Shown here: piece by piece, positions 1 through 8,498 of the stretch | Layout: every line of letters begins with the position of its first letter | Position numbering within the stretch: position 1 is the stretch's first letter | NCBI GenBank assembly: GCA_016215705.1 | Contig: JACRIR010000053.1 | Span: 18,010-82,009, forward strand | Length of the DNA stretch: 64,000 nt | Reading direction: 5' to 3' | Source: Candidatus Poribacteria bacterium | GTDB lineage: Bacteria > Abyssobacteria > SURF-5 | Program-made: the position numbers and the translations under genes | Notes under the pieces: model-generated | Told to the model about the DNA's origin: nothing | The model's database searches: none | The model's input: only the letters and a program-made list of their open reading frames with translations

Positions 1-64
1 ATTCCAACTCAAGGAGTTGATTTCCAAAGTGGAAAGCGTGCTCGATGGGCAAAAGCAGGCGTAA
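1..64 (+). CDS. C-terminal end of an unidentified protein (possible response regulator receiver domain)
   Basis: Reading from base 2, an open frame gives FQLKELISKVESVLDGQKQA and stops at TAA (62-64); the gene starts outside the window. The sequence is an amphipathic helix of the kind that ends CheY-like receiver domains (a Lys-Pro-Phe motif followed by a helix), and base 1 (a) is compatible with a proline codon before the Phe. Assignment to a response regulator is inference from this short tail only. The gene converges on the exopolysaccharide cluster, leaving 44 bases between the two stop codons. Confidence 0.4.
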   Translation, partial: FQLKELISKVESVLDGQKQA

Positions 65-108
65 GAGACTGTCCCACGATTCTGCAGTCGCCAATTTGAA
101 AATAGCCC

Positions 109-1533
109 TCACACCCCCCCTCCCGTGAGAACCACCTTGATCGTCTTGAGTAGAATAATAAGGTCGAGAACCAAAGATTGATTGACAATGTAGTAGAGGT
201 CGTATTCGAGCTTTTTCCTCGACGAGTCCAGGGAATCCGCATAGCCGCAATTGACTTGCGCCCAGCCGGTAATGCCCGGTTTCACAAGAAGGCGAACCGA
301 GTAGTTTGGTATTTTTTCGGAATAATCCTCACTGGCTCGAGATTCGACCGAACGCACGTACTCCTCGACGAACGTCGGTCGCTCGGGTCTCGGACCAATG
401 ACACTCATTTCGCCCTTCAGCACGTTCACAAGCTGAGGCAGTTCGTCGAGTCGCGTCTTGCGAATAAACTTGCCCACCCGGGTGATACGTGGGTCTTCTT
501 TGTGTGAAAAGACTGCACGCCCATCCTTCTCTGCGTCCATGTGCATGGAACGGAATTTGCAAAGGGTGAAAACACAGCCGTCTTTGCCTACACGCTTCTG
601 ACGGTAGAATATGGGGCCACCGGAATCAAGCCTTATGGCAACCGCAGTCAGAAGAAGCAAAGGAGAACAGACGACAAGCCCAAACAGCGCCGCCGCGAAG
701 TCAAACAATCTTTTGACCTTTCTTTGAAAAGAACTCGTCAACCTCTCGGTGCGATACAAAAGCCATTCGGGCGTGAGGAAATCACAGGGTATCCTGCCGA
801 AGAACTCACTGTAGAAACTGAACCTGTCAATCACGCGGATTCCATTGAGTCTGCACTTCACGAGAGTCTGTTTCATTTCGCGAGTCAGCCGCTCGTACGT
901 GGACGCGATGACAACGCCGTCAGCCGCCAAATCGGAGGCAAGTACTCCCACCTCGTTGCCGTCGCCGAGGATTCTCCATGACTCGACGGAGGTCTCGGTC
1001 GCAGATGTTGGATTGTTGAGCGCCCCAAGCGGGTCGACACTGTTCCAGGAATTGCGATCGATATCATCGAGAAGAGTCTTGCCCGCCTGGCCTGTGCCGA
1101 TAATAAGAATTCTCGTCTTCCGTGCGCTCCGACGGCCCAATCTCGATATTATCCGTCGCGATGAGATCGTGCCCAGGAACACTACTCCACCGATGAGCAC
1201 AAGGATTGTTCTGCCCAGCCTCAAGGGTAAATGGGCGTAGAAAAGGACGGTTGACAGCAGAAGCGGCGCCACCGTGGCAAGCGCGATGGCAAGGATTGTG
1301 CGATTGCTCCGGATATTGCCACTTGGGTTGTAAAGGTCTGCGACATAGAACGTCGCGGCGTAGAACAGCGAGAGCAGAACCAGCGACAGCAAATGGGAGT
1401 AAATGTAAAGGACACCTTCGCCAATTCCGAGTCTGAGGAACGCAGAACCCAGGAGCGCAACCCAAATGGTGATTTGGTCCGCGCAGGCAAGCGCCAGTTT
1501 ACGGCGTGAGATCGTGTGACTTATTATTCGCAT
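109..1533 (-). CDS. Undecaprenyl-phosphate sugar phosphotransferase (WbaP/EpsE-like exopolysaccharide initiator)
   Basis: This protein of 474 residues should transfer a sugar-1-phosphate from a nucleotide sugar to undecaprenyl phosphate at the inner membrane, starting the polysaccharide repeat unit. The first ~130 residues hold four to five hydrophobic segments. They are followed by a nucleotide-binding-like region (ILIIGTGQAGK, near residue 145), a further membrane segment (near 275-300) and the bacterial sugar transferase domain with the family hallmarks KFRSM, RKTRLDELPQ and GPRPERP. The length is normal for the polyisoprenyl glycosylphosphotransferase family. The gene is the last of the cluster and starts 4 bases after the stop of the upstream radical SAM gene, with a weak ribosome site. 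The coding strand ends in a run of seven G just before the TGA. The sugar specificity cannot be read from sequence. Confidence 0.93.
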   Translation of the reverse strand: MRIISHTISRRKLALACADQITIWVALLGSAFLRLGIGEGVLYIYSHLLSLVLLSLFYAATFYVADLYNPSGNIRSNRTILAIALATVAPLLLSTVLFYAHLPLRLGRTILVLIGGVVFLGTISSRRIISRLGRRSARKTRILIIGTGQAGKTLLDDIDRNSWNSVDPLGALNNPTSATETSVESWRILGDGNEVGVLASDLAADGVVIASTYERLTREMKQTLVKCRLNGIRVIDRFSFYSEFFGRIPCDFLTPEWLLYRTERLTSSFQRKVKRLFDFAAALFGLVVCSPLLLLTAVAIRLDSGGPIFYRQKRVGKDGCVFTLCKFRSMHMDAEKDGRAVFSHKEDPRITRVGKFIRKTRLDELPQLVNVLKGEMSVIGPRPERPTFVEEYVRSVESRASEDYSEKIPNYSVRLLVKPGITGWAQVNCGYADSLDSSRKKLEYDLYYIVNQSLVLDLIILLKTIKVVLTGGGV

Positions 1534-1537
1534 AATA

Positions 1538-3013
1538 TCAGGTTATCCCGAGCCAATCCACAAGTTTCCTCGAGTCTCCAACCAGTGTCTTCGGTGAACT
1601 GTAATAGAGAGAAGCGCGAGTCTTGGCCTTCTTCAGCAATAACGACGGCTTTCGGTTGTATCGCTCGAACTTCCGGATCGCCGTTCTTGTGATTTCGGAG
1701 AATTCACCCGGACTCATGTGCAGTGTAAAGCTGTTGTGGGGACTTTGATGGCTGAACTGGCTCCAGTCGCGGTCTTGCGGGAACAAGCCCGTCTTGACGG
1801 AATTCTCGTAGAGCTCCGTTCCCGGATAGGGCGTGAAAATGCTGAAGGTGCACCAGCATGGTCGCAGCGTGTCAATGCTCTCCAATGTCCTGGCGATGTC
1901 ACTGATGTCTTCCTGCGGGAATCCGATCATAAAGAAGGCGGACCAGTAAATCTCGTTTCGGTTGAGCATCTCGGCCACCTCCCGCATTTTTTCCAAAGTT
2001 TCTCCCTTTTTTATCGCCTCAAGAATCCGAGGGCTGCCGCTTTCCACACCTACTTCCACATTGTTGCAGCCGGCGAGCTTCATCTCACTGATAAGCTCCT
2101 CGTCAAGAAGATCGAACCGGGTATTGCATCCCCATTTGACGTCGAGTTGCTCGCTGCGGATCGCTTCACAGAACTCCAGCGTTCTGTTCTTCCTTAGCGT
2201 GAAGCAATCATCCCAAAAAGTAAATTGGCGGGTTCCAAACTTTTCGCGAATGAACCTGATTTCCTCGATGACGTTGTCGACCGACCGATATCTCACCTTG
2301 TGCGTCCAGACGGTATGCGCGGCGCAATAGGTGCATCTGAAGGGGCACCCCCGGGTTGTAATCATGTTGCCCATGTTTTCCGGATCGACGACCCTGTTTC
2401 CGAGCAACAGGTCTCGGGCAGGAAAGGGAATCGAATCGAGGTCATCTATGAGTGTGCGGGTTCGGTTGTGTGTGATTACGCCGTCGGGATTCTTGTAGGA
2501 TATGCCTTGCACGTTTCTCAAATCGGACTTAGCCCCCAGGGCATCGATGAGCTCGACAATCGTGGTTTCTCCCTCGCCATGGACAACTATGTCCAACTCG
2601 CCGCGCGAGAGAACTTCGCGGGCGCAGTTGGTCGAGTGCGGCCCGCCCATGATAACGGGGGCATGAGGAAACAGTTTCTTGGATATTGCCGCGACGGAAA
2701 CGGCAGAGGCGAACTTTACGGTAGGGGCCGTTATGCCGACGACATCGGGGGCATATCGGCGGATGGTCTCCCCTATTTCCTTCCAAACGGCATGTCCGTT
2801 GTTCCCGAGAGCGTCCAAATACAGGTTGAAAGAGCTTAGTAGCTCGGAAGAACGCAAATAGCGCTGTTTGTCGTGGAATTCCGCATTGTAGATTCTGACA
2901 TCGTGTCCCCGGTTCCTGAGCACGGCAGCGAGGTATCCGATACCCAGCGGAAACCAATCGCATTTGAAGCGCATGAATCTCTGAAATGGAGGATCAATCA
3001 ATAGTATTCTCAT
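1538..3013 (-). CDS. B12-binding-domain radical SAM protein (EPS cluster paralogue 1)
   Basis: 491 residues. The N-terminal half has the Rossmann-like cobalamin-binding fold of class B radical SAM enzymes (DVVGITAPTVKFASA near 90-104, IMGGPHST near 121-128, HGEGE near 145). The radical SAM domain follows, with the cluster motif CPFRCTYC (Cys223, Cys227, Cys230) and a conserved VGVESGS strand near 325. The canonical DxHxxG base-on motif is absent, as in most of this class. Family members do C-methylation, ring contraction and other radical chemistry; the substrate here is unknown. Its place between an initiating transferase and GT4 genes suggests it modifies a sugar or lipid-linked intermediate. 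The ATG overlaps the preceding glycosyltransferase stop (ATGA). Confidence 0.88.
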   Translation of the reverse strand: MRILLIDPPFQRFMRFKCDWFPLGIGYLAAVLRNRGHDVRIYNAEFHDKQRYLRSSELLSSFNLYLDALGNNGHAVWKEIGETIRRYAPDVVGITAPTVKFASAVSVAAISKKLFPHAPVIMGGPHSTNCAREVLSRGELDIVVHGEGETTIVELIDALGAKSDLRNVQGISYKNPDGVITHNRTRTLIDDLDSIPFPARDLLLGNRVVDPENMGNMITTRGCPFRCTYCAAHTVWTHKVRYRSVDNVIEEIRFIREKFGTRQFTFWDDCFTLRKNRTLEFCEAIRSEQLDVKWGCNTRFDLLDEELISEMKLAGCNNVEVGVESGSPRILEAIKKGETLEKMREVAEMLNRNEIYWSAFFMIGFPQEDISDIARTLESIDTLRPCWCTFSIFTPYPGTELYENSVKTGLFPQDRDWSQFSHQSPHNSFTLHMSPGEFSEITRTAIRKFERYNRKPSLLLKKAKTRASLYYSSPKTLVGDSRKLVDWLGIT

Positions 3014-4152
3014 TTTCCCCTCCCATCGAGCAATGACAGATACAACTGCCCTGTTTTTTTAACCATCTTCTCGAGAGTGAAGTTTTGCATTACCCTTTCC
3101 TTGGCCGCCATCCCGAGAGCGGTTGCGCGGCGCCGGTCGGACAACAGTCCGATAATGGCGGAGGCAAGCGAAGGCGGGTCCCCCGGCGGAACAATCGCCG
3201 CCGCCTCGCCCACCATTTCCGCTATCCCTCCCACCTCGGTCGCGGCCACGGGCCTCGCGAGCGCCATTGCCTCCAGCAAAGCCCAGGGAAATCCTTCCTT
3301 CACGGACGAAAGCGCGAAGACGTCGAATGCCGGAACAAACTGTGTGGCGTCTTCCCTGTAACCATAGAAATGAACTCTATCCTTCAATCCTTTCGACTCC
3401 ACCTGCGAGCAAATGTCTGCCAGCATCGGACCGTCTCCTATGAGGACCGCATGAACATCCTTCAGGTTGCGGGACACAATCTCGAAGGCATCGACAAAGA
3501 AGCCAAGCCCTTTGTTAGGATAGAAATTGGCAATCGTTCCTATGACTCTGCTGTTTGGCGGCAGCCCGATGTCTTCTTTGTTGAACCCGCGGGTCTGCGC
3601 CAGGCCGCCGGCGTCTATGCCGTTGTGTATCGTCGTTATCTTGTCCTCCCTGCATACTCCTTTTTGGAGGGCCGAGCGTCGGTCGTAATCCGAGACTGCA
3701 ATAATGTGGTCTCCGAGCCGGGCGCCCAGCTTTTCCTCCATGAGCGCGACGTAGTGTCGGAGGCGGCCGGAAGGCTCGTTGAATGAGAATCCATGGGCCG
3801 TGAACACGATGAGTGGAGTGTGCGCCATGGCTGCCGCAAGCCGTCCGACAAGACCGGCCTTTGTGCTATGGGCCGCTACGATGTCGAATTTCCCCCCTAC
3901 GATTATTCGATAGAGTTCCTTTGTGCACGCAGCGTCGAGCAAAGGAGACAGGGACCGCTTCAATGTGGGAAGAGACAGAACCGGCACTCGCGCTCTTTTC
4001 AGCCGCTGGATGAGCCGCTCACCTGTTCCACAAACAACCATCGTCTCGAAGACGGTGTTCAGCCGGCTTGAGAGATGAAAGACGTGGTTGGCCGCACCTC
4101 CCGGTTCAGCCTCGGAATTCGTAATGATTCTGAGTATTCGGTGCGACTTCAT
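3010..4152 (-). CDS. GT4-family glycosyltransferase
   Basis: 380 residues with the GT-B two-domain architecture. The N-terminal domain has a glycine-rich donor/acceptor loop (EPGGAANHVF near 16) and HSTKAGLVGRLAA near 95. The C-terminal GT4 domain contains ANFYPNKGLGFFVDAF, VLIGDGPML and the retaining-enzyme signature SSVKEGFPWALLEAMA near 280, followed by EVGGIAEMV. It should transfer one sugar from a nucleotide donor to the growing lipid-linked oligosaccharide on the cytoplasmic side of the membrane. Both ends overlap neighbours by 4 bases (ATGA), which supports translational coupling and fixes the start. Donor and linkage are not predictable. Confidence 0.92.
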   Translation of the reverse strand: MKSHRILRIITNSEAEPGGAANHVFHLSSRLNTVFETMVVCGTGERLIQRLKRARVPVLSLPTLKRSLSPLLDAACTKELYRIIVGGKFDIVAAHSTKAGLVGRLAAAMAHTPLIVFTAHGFSFNEPSGRLRHYVALMEEKLGARLGDHIIAVSDYDRRSALQKGVCREDKITTIHNGIDAGGLAQTRGFNKEDIGLPPNSRVIGTIANFYPNKGLGFFVDAFEIVSRNLKDVHAVLIGDGPMLADICSQVESKGLKDRVHFYGYREDATQFVPAFDVFALSSVKEGFPWALLEAMALARPVAATEVGGIAEMVGEAAAIVPPGDPPSLASAIIGLLSDRRRATALGMAAKERVMQNFTLEKMVKKTGQLYLSLLDGRGK

Positions 4153-5306
4153 GAAAGCAACCCCTTTCCACGTGCCACTTCCCGGTAAAGTTGCTCGGTT
4201 TCAGAGACCATCTTTGCGACACTGAAGCATTGCTCAGCACGCTTCCGGCCGGCTGCCCCCATCTCTCTTGCGCGATAGGGCCGACCCAGTATCTTGTTGA
4301 TGGCCTCAGCCAAAGGGCGCGACTGCGCCGGCGGCACAAGCAGTCCCGTGACGCCATGTTCCACGATTTCGGGTATCGCGTCCACCATCGTCGAAACGAC
4401 GGGGAGTCCCGCTGCCATGGCCTCCAATAATACAAGTCCGAAACCTTCGCTAAGTGACGGCAAGACAAAAAGGTCCAACTGCGGCAATATGGCCGCAACA
4501 TCCGCCCGATATCCAAGAAAGGTGATTTTCTCGTCGAGATGCAAATCGTGAACCTGGGCCCGGAGAGCCCCCGCAATCGCGGTGTCTTCGCCCCCGATAA
4601 CCAGTAGATGCGCCTCCTTGTTCGCTTTCAATACCTCCGGCAAGGCATCAAAAAGATACCTATGTCCTTTTGGGGGCATGAGTCGGGCGACTACACCAAG
4701 AAGTTTTGTTCCCGGTGGAAGACGAAGCTGATTGCGCAGGTCGTTTGTCCCCGGGTCGGATGATTGCTTGACGTCGTATCCGTAGTGGATGACCCTCAGT
4801 TTTCCGTTGGAAACGCAACCGTTGCGAACCAGATGTTCTCCTACGGCGCGTGAGATTGCGATTATTCTGTCAGCCATAGCAAAACTGATCTTTGCAATGC
4901 TGTTTGTGGGAAATCTGGCGAAACGCCGACTTGTGTTATGCACCGACACAATCACCGATGGGACCCCGCTCCAACGCGCTGCAGGGATTCCATAAAGCTG
5001 AGACCTCAGGAGATGAACGTGGACGATATCGAATCTCCCTGCCTTCATGAGGTTAGCCAACCTTCCGAAAGCGCGGAGATCGAGCAGGGAGCCTGTTTTC
5101 AGACTGACCGAAGGGATTCCTCTATCCTCGAACTGCGAAACGAGCGAATCCGACCAGCCTGCCGAATCATCGAGATAAGCATAAACCGGCTCGAAGGCGG
5201 AACGATCAAGTCTGCCCAGCAAACAAAGCAGATGCGCCTCGGCGCCGCCCATCGAGATGCTGTTGGTGACGTGGAGAATCTTCAGTTTTCTGCCAGTTTT
5301 GGCCAC
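4149..5306 (-). CDS. GT4-family glycosyltransferase
   Basis: 385 residues, GT-B fold. The start is near HVTNSISMGGAEAHLLCLLG, a typical GT4 N-terminal glycine loop. The C-terminal domain shows ARLMPPKGHRYLFDALP, VIGGEDTAI and the donor-site motif PSLSEGFGLVLLEAMAAGLP, then IPEIVEHGVTGLLVPP. The start is GTG with AAGGA nine bases upstream. It lies 25 bases inside the end of the ChbG-like deacetylase gene, and the 3' end overlaps the next GT4 by 4 bases. It is probably one of seven sequential transferases building the repeat unit. It resembles the GT4 gene just downstream in layout but not closely in sequence. Confidence 0.92.
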   Translation of the reverse strand: MAKTGRKLKILHVTNSISMGGAEAHLLCLLGRLDRSAFEPVYAYLDDSAGWSDSLVSQFEDRGIPSVSLKTGSLLDLRAFGRLANLMKAGRFDIVHVHLLRSQLYGIPAARWSGVPSVIVSVHNTSRRFARFPTNSIAKISFAMADRIIAISRAVGEHLVRNGCVSNGKLRVIHYGYDVKQSSDPGTNDLRNQLRLPPGTKLLGVVARLMPPKGHRYLFDALPEVLKANKEAHLLVIGGEDTAIAGALRAQVHDLHLDEKITFLGYRADVAAILPQLDLFVLPSLSEGFGLVLLEAMAAGLPVVSTMVDAIPEIVEHGVTGLLVPPAQSRPLAEAINKILGRPYRAREMGAAGRKRAEQCFSVAKMVSETEQLYREVARGKGLLS

Positions 5307-6187
5307 TGTTCCAGTCCTTTGTAGTTGATGAGACGAATGCTTTGTTTGTGAACGACTTCCTTCAAACGTTCACTCACGAGCGCGGCGCGTTCTTCTTCCC
5401 TCTGTCTTGCGCGCTGGATCGAGCCACCGAGGAAACCAGCGAGCCTGTCGTCCGCGCTACCCGGATGCGTAAGCATCTCACAGATGCCCGGTCTGACGTG
5501 GCGCATGAGGGCTTCATAACGGCCAACAACACTCAAGGACGGCGGCATGAAACAGCTCGGGAGACTGTAAACACGGTTGATTGTTCTCACGCCGGCGATG
5601 CGCAGCGAAGGGCGCCCGCGACGACACAGGGCGCTCGTAAACCTCTTTTTGGCATGTCGCCACGTTACGAAACCATGCAGAATGCTCGAGAATCCGTCAA
5701 AATTCGGCGGCTCATAGGGGAGTCTTACAGGCATTCGCGTTTCTTCTGCAACCTTGAGAAAGACCTTGAATATGGTTGGAATCATCATGGTGTTCTGATG
5801 GCTGTCGATGTGTGTGGGTTCGATTCCGGCGTCGAGCGTCTTCTGCAACTGAGCGCGTATCTCGGTTTCCACGTGGCTTACACGCAGCCCTCCACGCAGC
5901 CATTGTTTCAACAGAAGGGACCTTGGAAGAAACTTCCCGTCCGGGCCGACCAGAGAAGAGACGCTGTCTGTCCGCGCCACCGGAGACCCGAAAGTCAAGT
6001 TTATATGCACACCTATTCCGAGAGAGGGGTTCCGTTGCGCGTGGGAGACCGCGTCTTCAAACGCCCATGCGTTGGTCATGAGCGTAGTGCTTGTGACAAT
6101 GCCATTTCGGTGGCAATCGATTATGGCGTCGTTAACGCCTTCGGTGAGCCCAAACTCGTCGGCGTTGACGATCAGATACGTTTCCAT
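5282..6187 (-). CDS. ChbG/HpnK (YdjC) family carbohydrate deacetylase
   Basis: 301 residues from the chosen ATG at 6187, which has AGAGGA upstream; a longer frame to 6229 lacks a comparable site. The family removes N-acetyl groups from amino sugars with a metal-dependent active site. The metal and catalytic motifs are visible: NADEFG near residue 7, GVHINLT near 65 and THIDSHQN near 120. Known relatives act on chitooligosaccharides (ChbG) or on hopanoid N-acetylglucosamine (HpnK). In this cluster the likely substrate is a lipid-linked N-acetyl-hexosamine, freeing an amine that the nearby FemAB-like acyltransferase could use. That coupling is inference. Confidence 0.88.
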   Translation of the reverse strand: METYLIVNADEFGLTEGVNDAIIDCHRNGIVTSTTLMTNAWAFEDAVSHAQRNPSLGIGVHINLTFGSPVARTDSVSSLVGPDGKFLPRSLLLKQWLRGGLRVSHVETEIRAQLQKTLDAGIEPTHIDSHQNTMMIPTIFKVFLKVAEETRMPVRLPYEPPNFDGFSSILHGFVTWRHAKKRFTSALCRRGRPSLRIAGVRTINRVYSLPSCFMPPSLSVVGRYEALMRHVRPGICEMLTHPGSADDRLAGFLGGSIQRARQREEERAALVSERLKEVVHKQSIRLINYKGLEQWPKLAEN

Positions 6188-6236
6188 TTGAGTTCCTCTC
6201 ATAGAGAAAATCCCGAGGCACGGAGCCATCCCTCAA

Positions 6237-7328
6237 CTATTTCAGACACTTCTTGAGTGCTGCGCTGACACGCTCCAACTGGCCGTCACGCATGCCCTGA
6301 TGTACGGGCGCGTACGCCAGCCGCCGGCCAATCCTGCTTGCAATCGGGTACCTCGCTTCATCGACCTCGAGCGGGAGGTCCAACCATAACGGCCTCACAA
6401 CGATTCCTTCTCGGAGCATCTGCCGTATGAACGACGGCCGGTCTTGTACGAACAAGGGGAATCCCATCGGACTCACTCCGTCAGAGAGCGCCCGGGGCAG
6501 CGGGCAGCCGTTTGCATGGCCGTCGGTCTCGTGGAGCAGAAAACAGTAGTTCTTTCTTCTAAGCGCCACCGTCGCAGATGAATCGACATGGGACAGGACC
6601 CTTGCCGACACACGCGCTGAGCCTCGAAGAACTGGTGTGGCCGCGGCGTCTCTTGTCGCAACGGCTCGCCGCAGGCCCTCGTTCTTCAGGAGCCAAAGGC
6701 GTGGAGAAACACGCAGAAGGTTTTCGGCATATCTTGCGAAGTATCTTGATGTCGAAAGCAATTCAGACAACAGAGGACGTGAGAGAGTCAACGAGAAAAG
6801 GTGATGCGCCTCATTCCACGCGAGTATGCCGCCGCCGGGCGCAGGAAGAACCTTTCGAATGCTGAAGAATGAAAAAGCGCCGGATGAGCCGAGGCGCTTG
6901 CCGTCCACGCGAGAATAAAGAGCGTGGGCGCAATCCTCAATCAATAGCATACCAGTTCGCTTGCAGAACTCGACCGTCTCTTGCATCGGTTGCGGGAATC
7001 CAAGGTAGTGAATGACGACCATGGCTTCGGCCCGTTCTCTATGCTTTTCGAGCCATTCAAGGTCGGGGCTAAGGTCGTCTCGAAGCTCATAAAACACGGG
7101 AATGGCCTTGACCGCCTTCGTTGCCGAGACCAGAGCGCCACAGCATAGCGCCGGCAGCAGAATCCGTGTCTGCTCCCGCAGCCTCAGCATGCGGAGACCC
7201 AGAGCATACGCATTCCTGCCGCCGGAAGTCAGAATAACGTCCTGCTCCCATGAGAAACCACGCGCGCTTTCTCTACCCAGCAAATCGGCAGGTCTTGGCG
7301 GCGGTTCCGGAGTAATGAGTGATCTCAT
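6237..7328 (-). CDS. DegT/DnrJ/EryC1/StrS-type PLP aminotransferase-like protein
   Basis: 363 residues from ATG 7328, chosen over an in-frame TTG at 7343 because GGGAG lies five bases upstream. The fold-type I features of sugar aminotransferases are present: a glycine-rich early loop (TSGGRNAYALGLRM near 35), LIEDCAHALYS near 130 with the PLP-contacting Asp, and FSFFSIRKVLPAPGGG near 155 with the presumed Schiff-base lysine. Members transaminate nucleotide-bound keto-sugars, or act as dehydratases. The C-terminal third (about 215-363) is less typical than in RfbE/ArnB-like enzymes. Together with the downstream deacetylase and upstream acyltransferase it points to an amino sugar in the polymer. 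Confidence 0.82.
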   Translation of the reverse strand: MRSLITPEPPPRPADLLGRESARGFSWEQDVILTSGGRNAYALGLRMLRLREQTRILLPALCCGALVSATKAVKAIPVFYELRDDLSPDLEWLEKHRERAEAMVVIHYLGFPQPMQETVEFCKRTGMLLIEDCAHALYSRVDGKRLGSSGAFSFFSIRKVLPAPGGGILAWNEAHHLFSLTLSRPLLSELLSTSRYFARYAENLLRVSPRLWLLKNEGLRRAVATRDAAATPVLRGSARVSARVLSHVDSSATVALRRKNYCFLLHETDGHANGCPLPRALSDGVSPMGFPLFVQDRPSFIRQMLREGIVVRPLWLDLPLEVDEARYPIASRIGRRLAYAPVHQGMRDGQLERVSAALKKCLK

Positions 7329-7373
7329 TCCGACTCCCGGCAAGCTATGCGCAATGATCCACTGTTTCTTGCC

Positions 7374-8498
7374 TTAAATCCTCGATATTCTGATCCGGCC
7401 GGCGACTCTGCGAACAAGCTCCGACTCGCGGGCCGCTTCCCGGGCGGAAAGAAACGCAAGATACGATCCCAGAATGAATGGCGCCATTGAACCTCGTTTT
7501 GTAAAGATGATCCGTCTTGCCACAACAGATGAAGTCGCCTTGCGTTCTTTGTACTCAAGCCGACCCTTGCCGAATTCAATGCGCCCAATCCCCCGCTCGC
7601 GGCTGTCCCTCATGATGTCTTCCAGCAAAACAGACCCGGGCGAAAGGCCGGCGAATTGAGGGTCGAACGCAGGGTTGTAGTAGTAAAGCGTTCCATTGAA
7701 ACAAAAGCACAACGCATATGCCACGACCCTTTCGTCGAGAGCGAGAACCGCAAGGTAGAGCGAGTCTCGCTCGAGATAGGCCATCGAAATATCCCGGATG
7801 AAAGCCCTGCCGTCAGGAGTATTCATGAGCGACCCGGTGTAGTACCCGTTCCACCGACGCCGGTGAACTTCGAATATCTGCGGCAAGACCGCCTGAAGCT
7901 CGCCTGCGCTGTTGACGACTCTGAATTCCACCCTGGCGCCGCCACCCAGTTTTCTGCGCGCCCGCTTCAAGTTGTATTTGTGCTTTCGTGACGGCTCACC
8001 CGCAAGGGGCCACGACCGCAAATCGAGGCTGAAGAACGGCTCATCCGGAGTCTTGCCTTCGGCGAAAACAAAAGCGTCCTTGCGCGCCAGAATCGCCTCG
8101 AGCAACCCGGAATCCGATCTGACGTCGTCTATATCGCACAAATCCCATTGGCGTCCCTTCACAAGGATTTCATTGACCATGGTTTCGTAGGCGTCACAAG
8201 AGCGGTCCCCGGCAAACGGAAAATCACACGGCGCCGCGTGCGGCGCTCCTGCCAAAACGAGCGTTCTCATGCCAAGGAAATGTTTGCGCACGGCGAGCGG
8301 AAGAACCGCTGCAAGCCGCCCTTCTTTCCATGCAGTTGCGACCATCGGGTCAAACCGATCTCCGAGATGCCTAAACCATTTCTCCAGCCATACCGGCCCG
8401 TTGAAGAGCGTATGAGGGGCGGCGCTTAGGGCAAATTCCTCCCACGGGCGCTCAAGTTCCGCGATATCATCGGCTTTGTGAAACGTCTTTATTTCCAA
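7374..8498 (-). CDS. FemAB/BioF2-like GNAT acyltransferase
   Basis: 374 residues. The layout matches FemAB-related, cellulose-biosynthesis CelD/BioF2-like acetyltransferases: a first GNAT-like half (WKEGRLAAVLPLAVRK near 60), a basic linker (KHKYNLKRARRKLG near 175) and a second GNAT domain (LAVLALDERVVAYALCFCFNGTLYYYNPAFD near 250-280). Such enzymes acylate amino groups of sugars, or add amino acids from aminoacyl-tRNA. Here the candidate acceptor is an amino sugar made by the adjacent DegT or deacetylase proteins (inference). The start is TTG, overlapping the upstream ligase gene by 10 bases; no clear ribosome site was seen, so the exact start is uncertain. Confidence 0.82.
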   Translation of the reverse strand: MEIKTFHKADDIAELERPWEEFALSAAPHTLFNGPVWLEKWFRHLGDRFDPMVATAWKEGRLAAVLPLAVRKHFLGMRTLVLAGAPHAAPCDFPFAGDRSCDAYETMVNEILVKGRQWDLCDIDDVRSDSGLLEAILARKDAFVFAEGKTPDEPFFSLDLRSWPLAGEPSRKHKYNLKRARRKLGGGARVEFRVVNSAGELQAVLPQIFEVHRRRWNGYYTGSLMNTPDGRAFIRDISMAYLERDSLYLAVLALDERVVAYALCFCFNGTLYYYNPAFDPQFAGLSPGSVLLEDIMRDSRERGIGRIEFGKGRLEYKERKATSSVVARRIIFTKRGSMAPFILGSYLAFLSAREAARESELVRRVAGRIRISRI

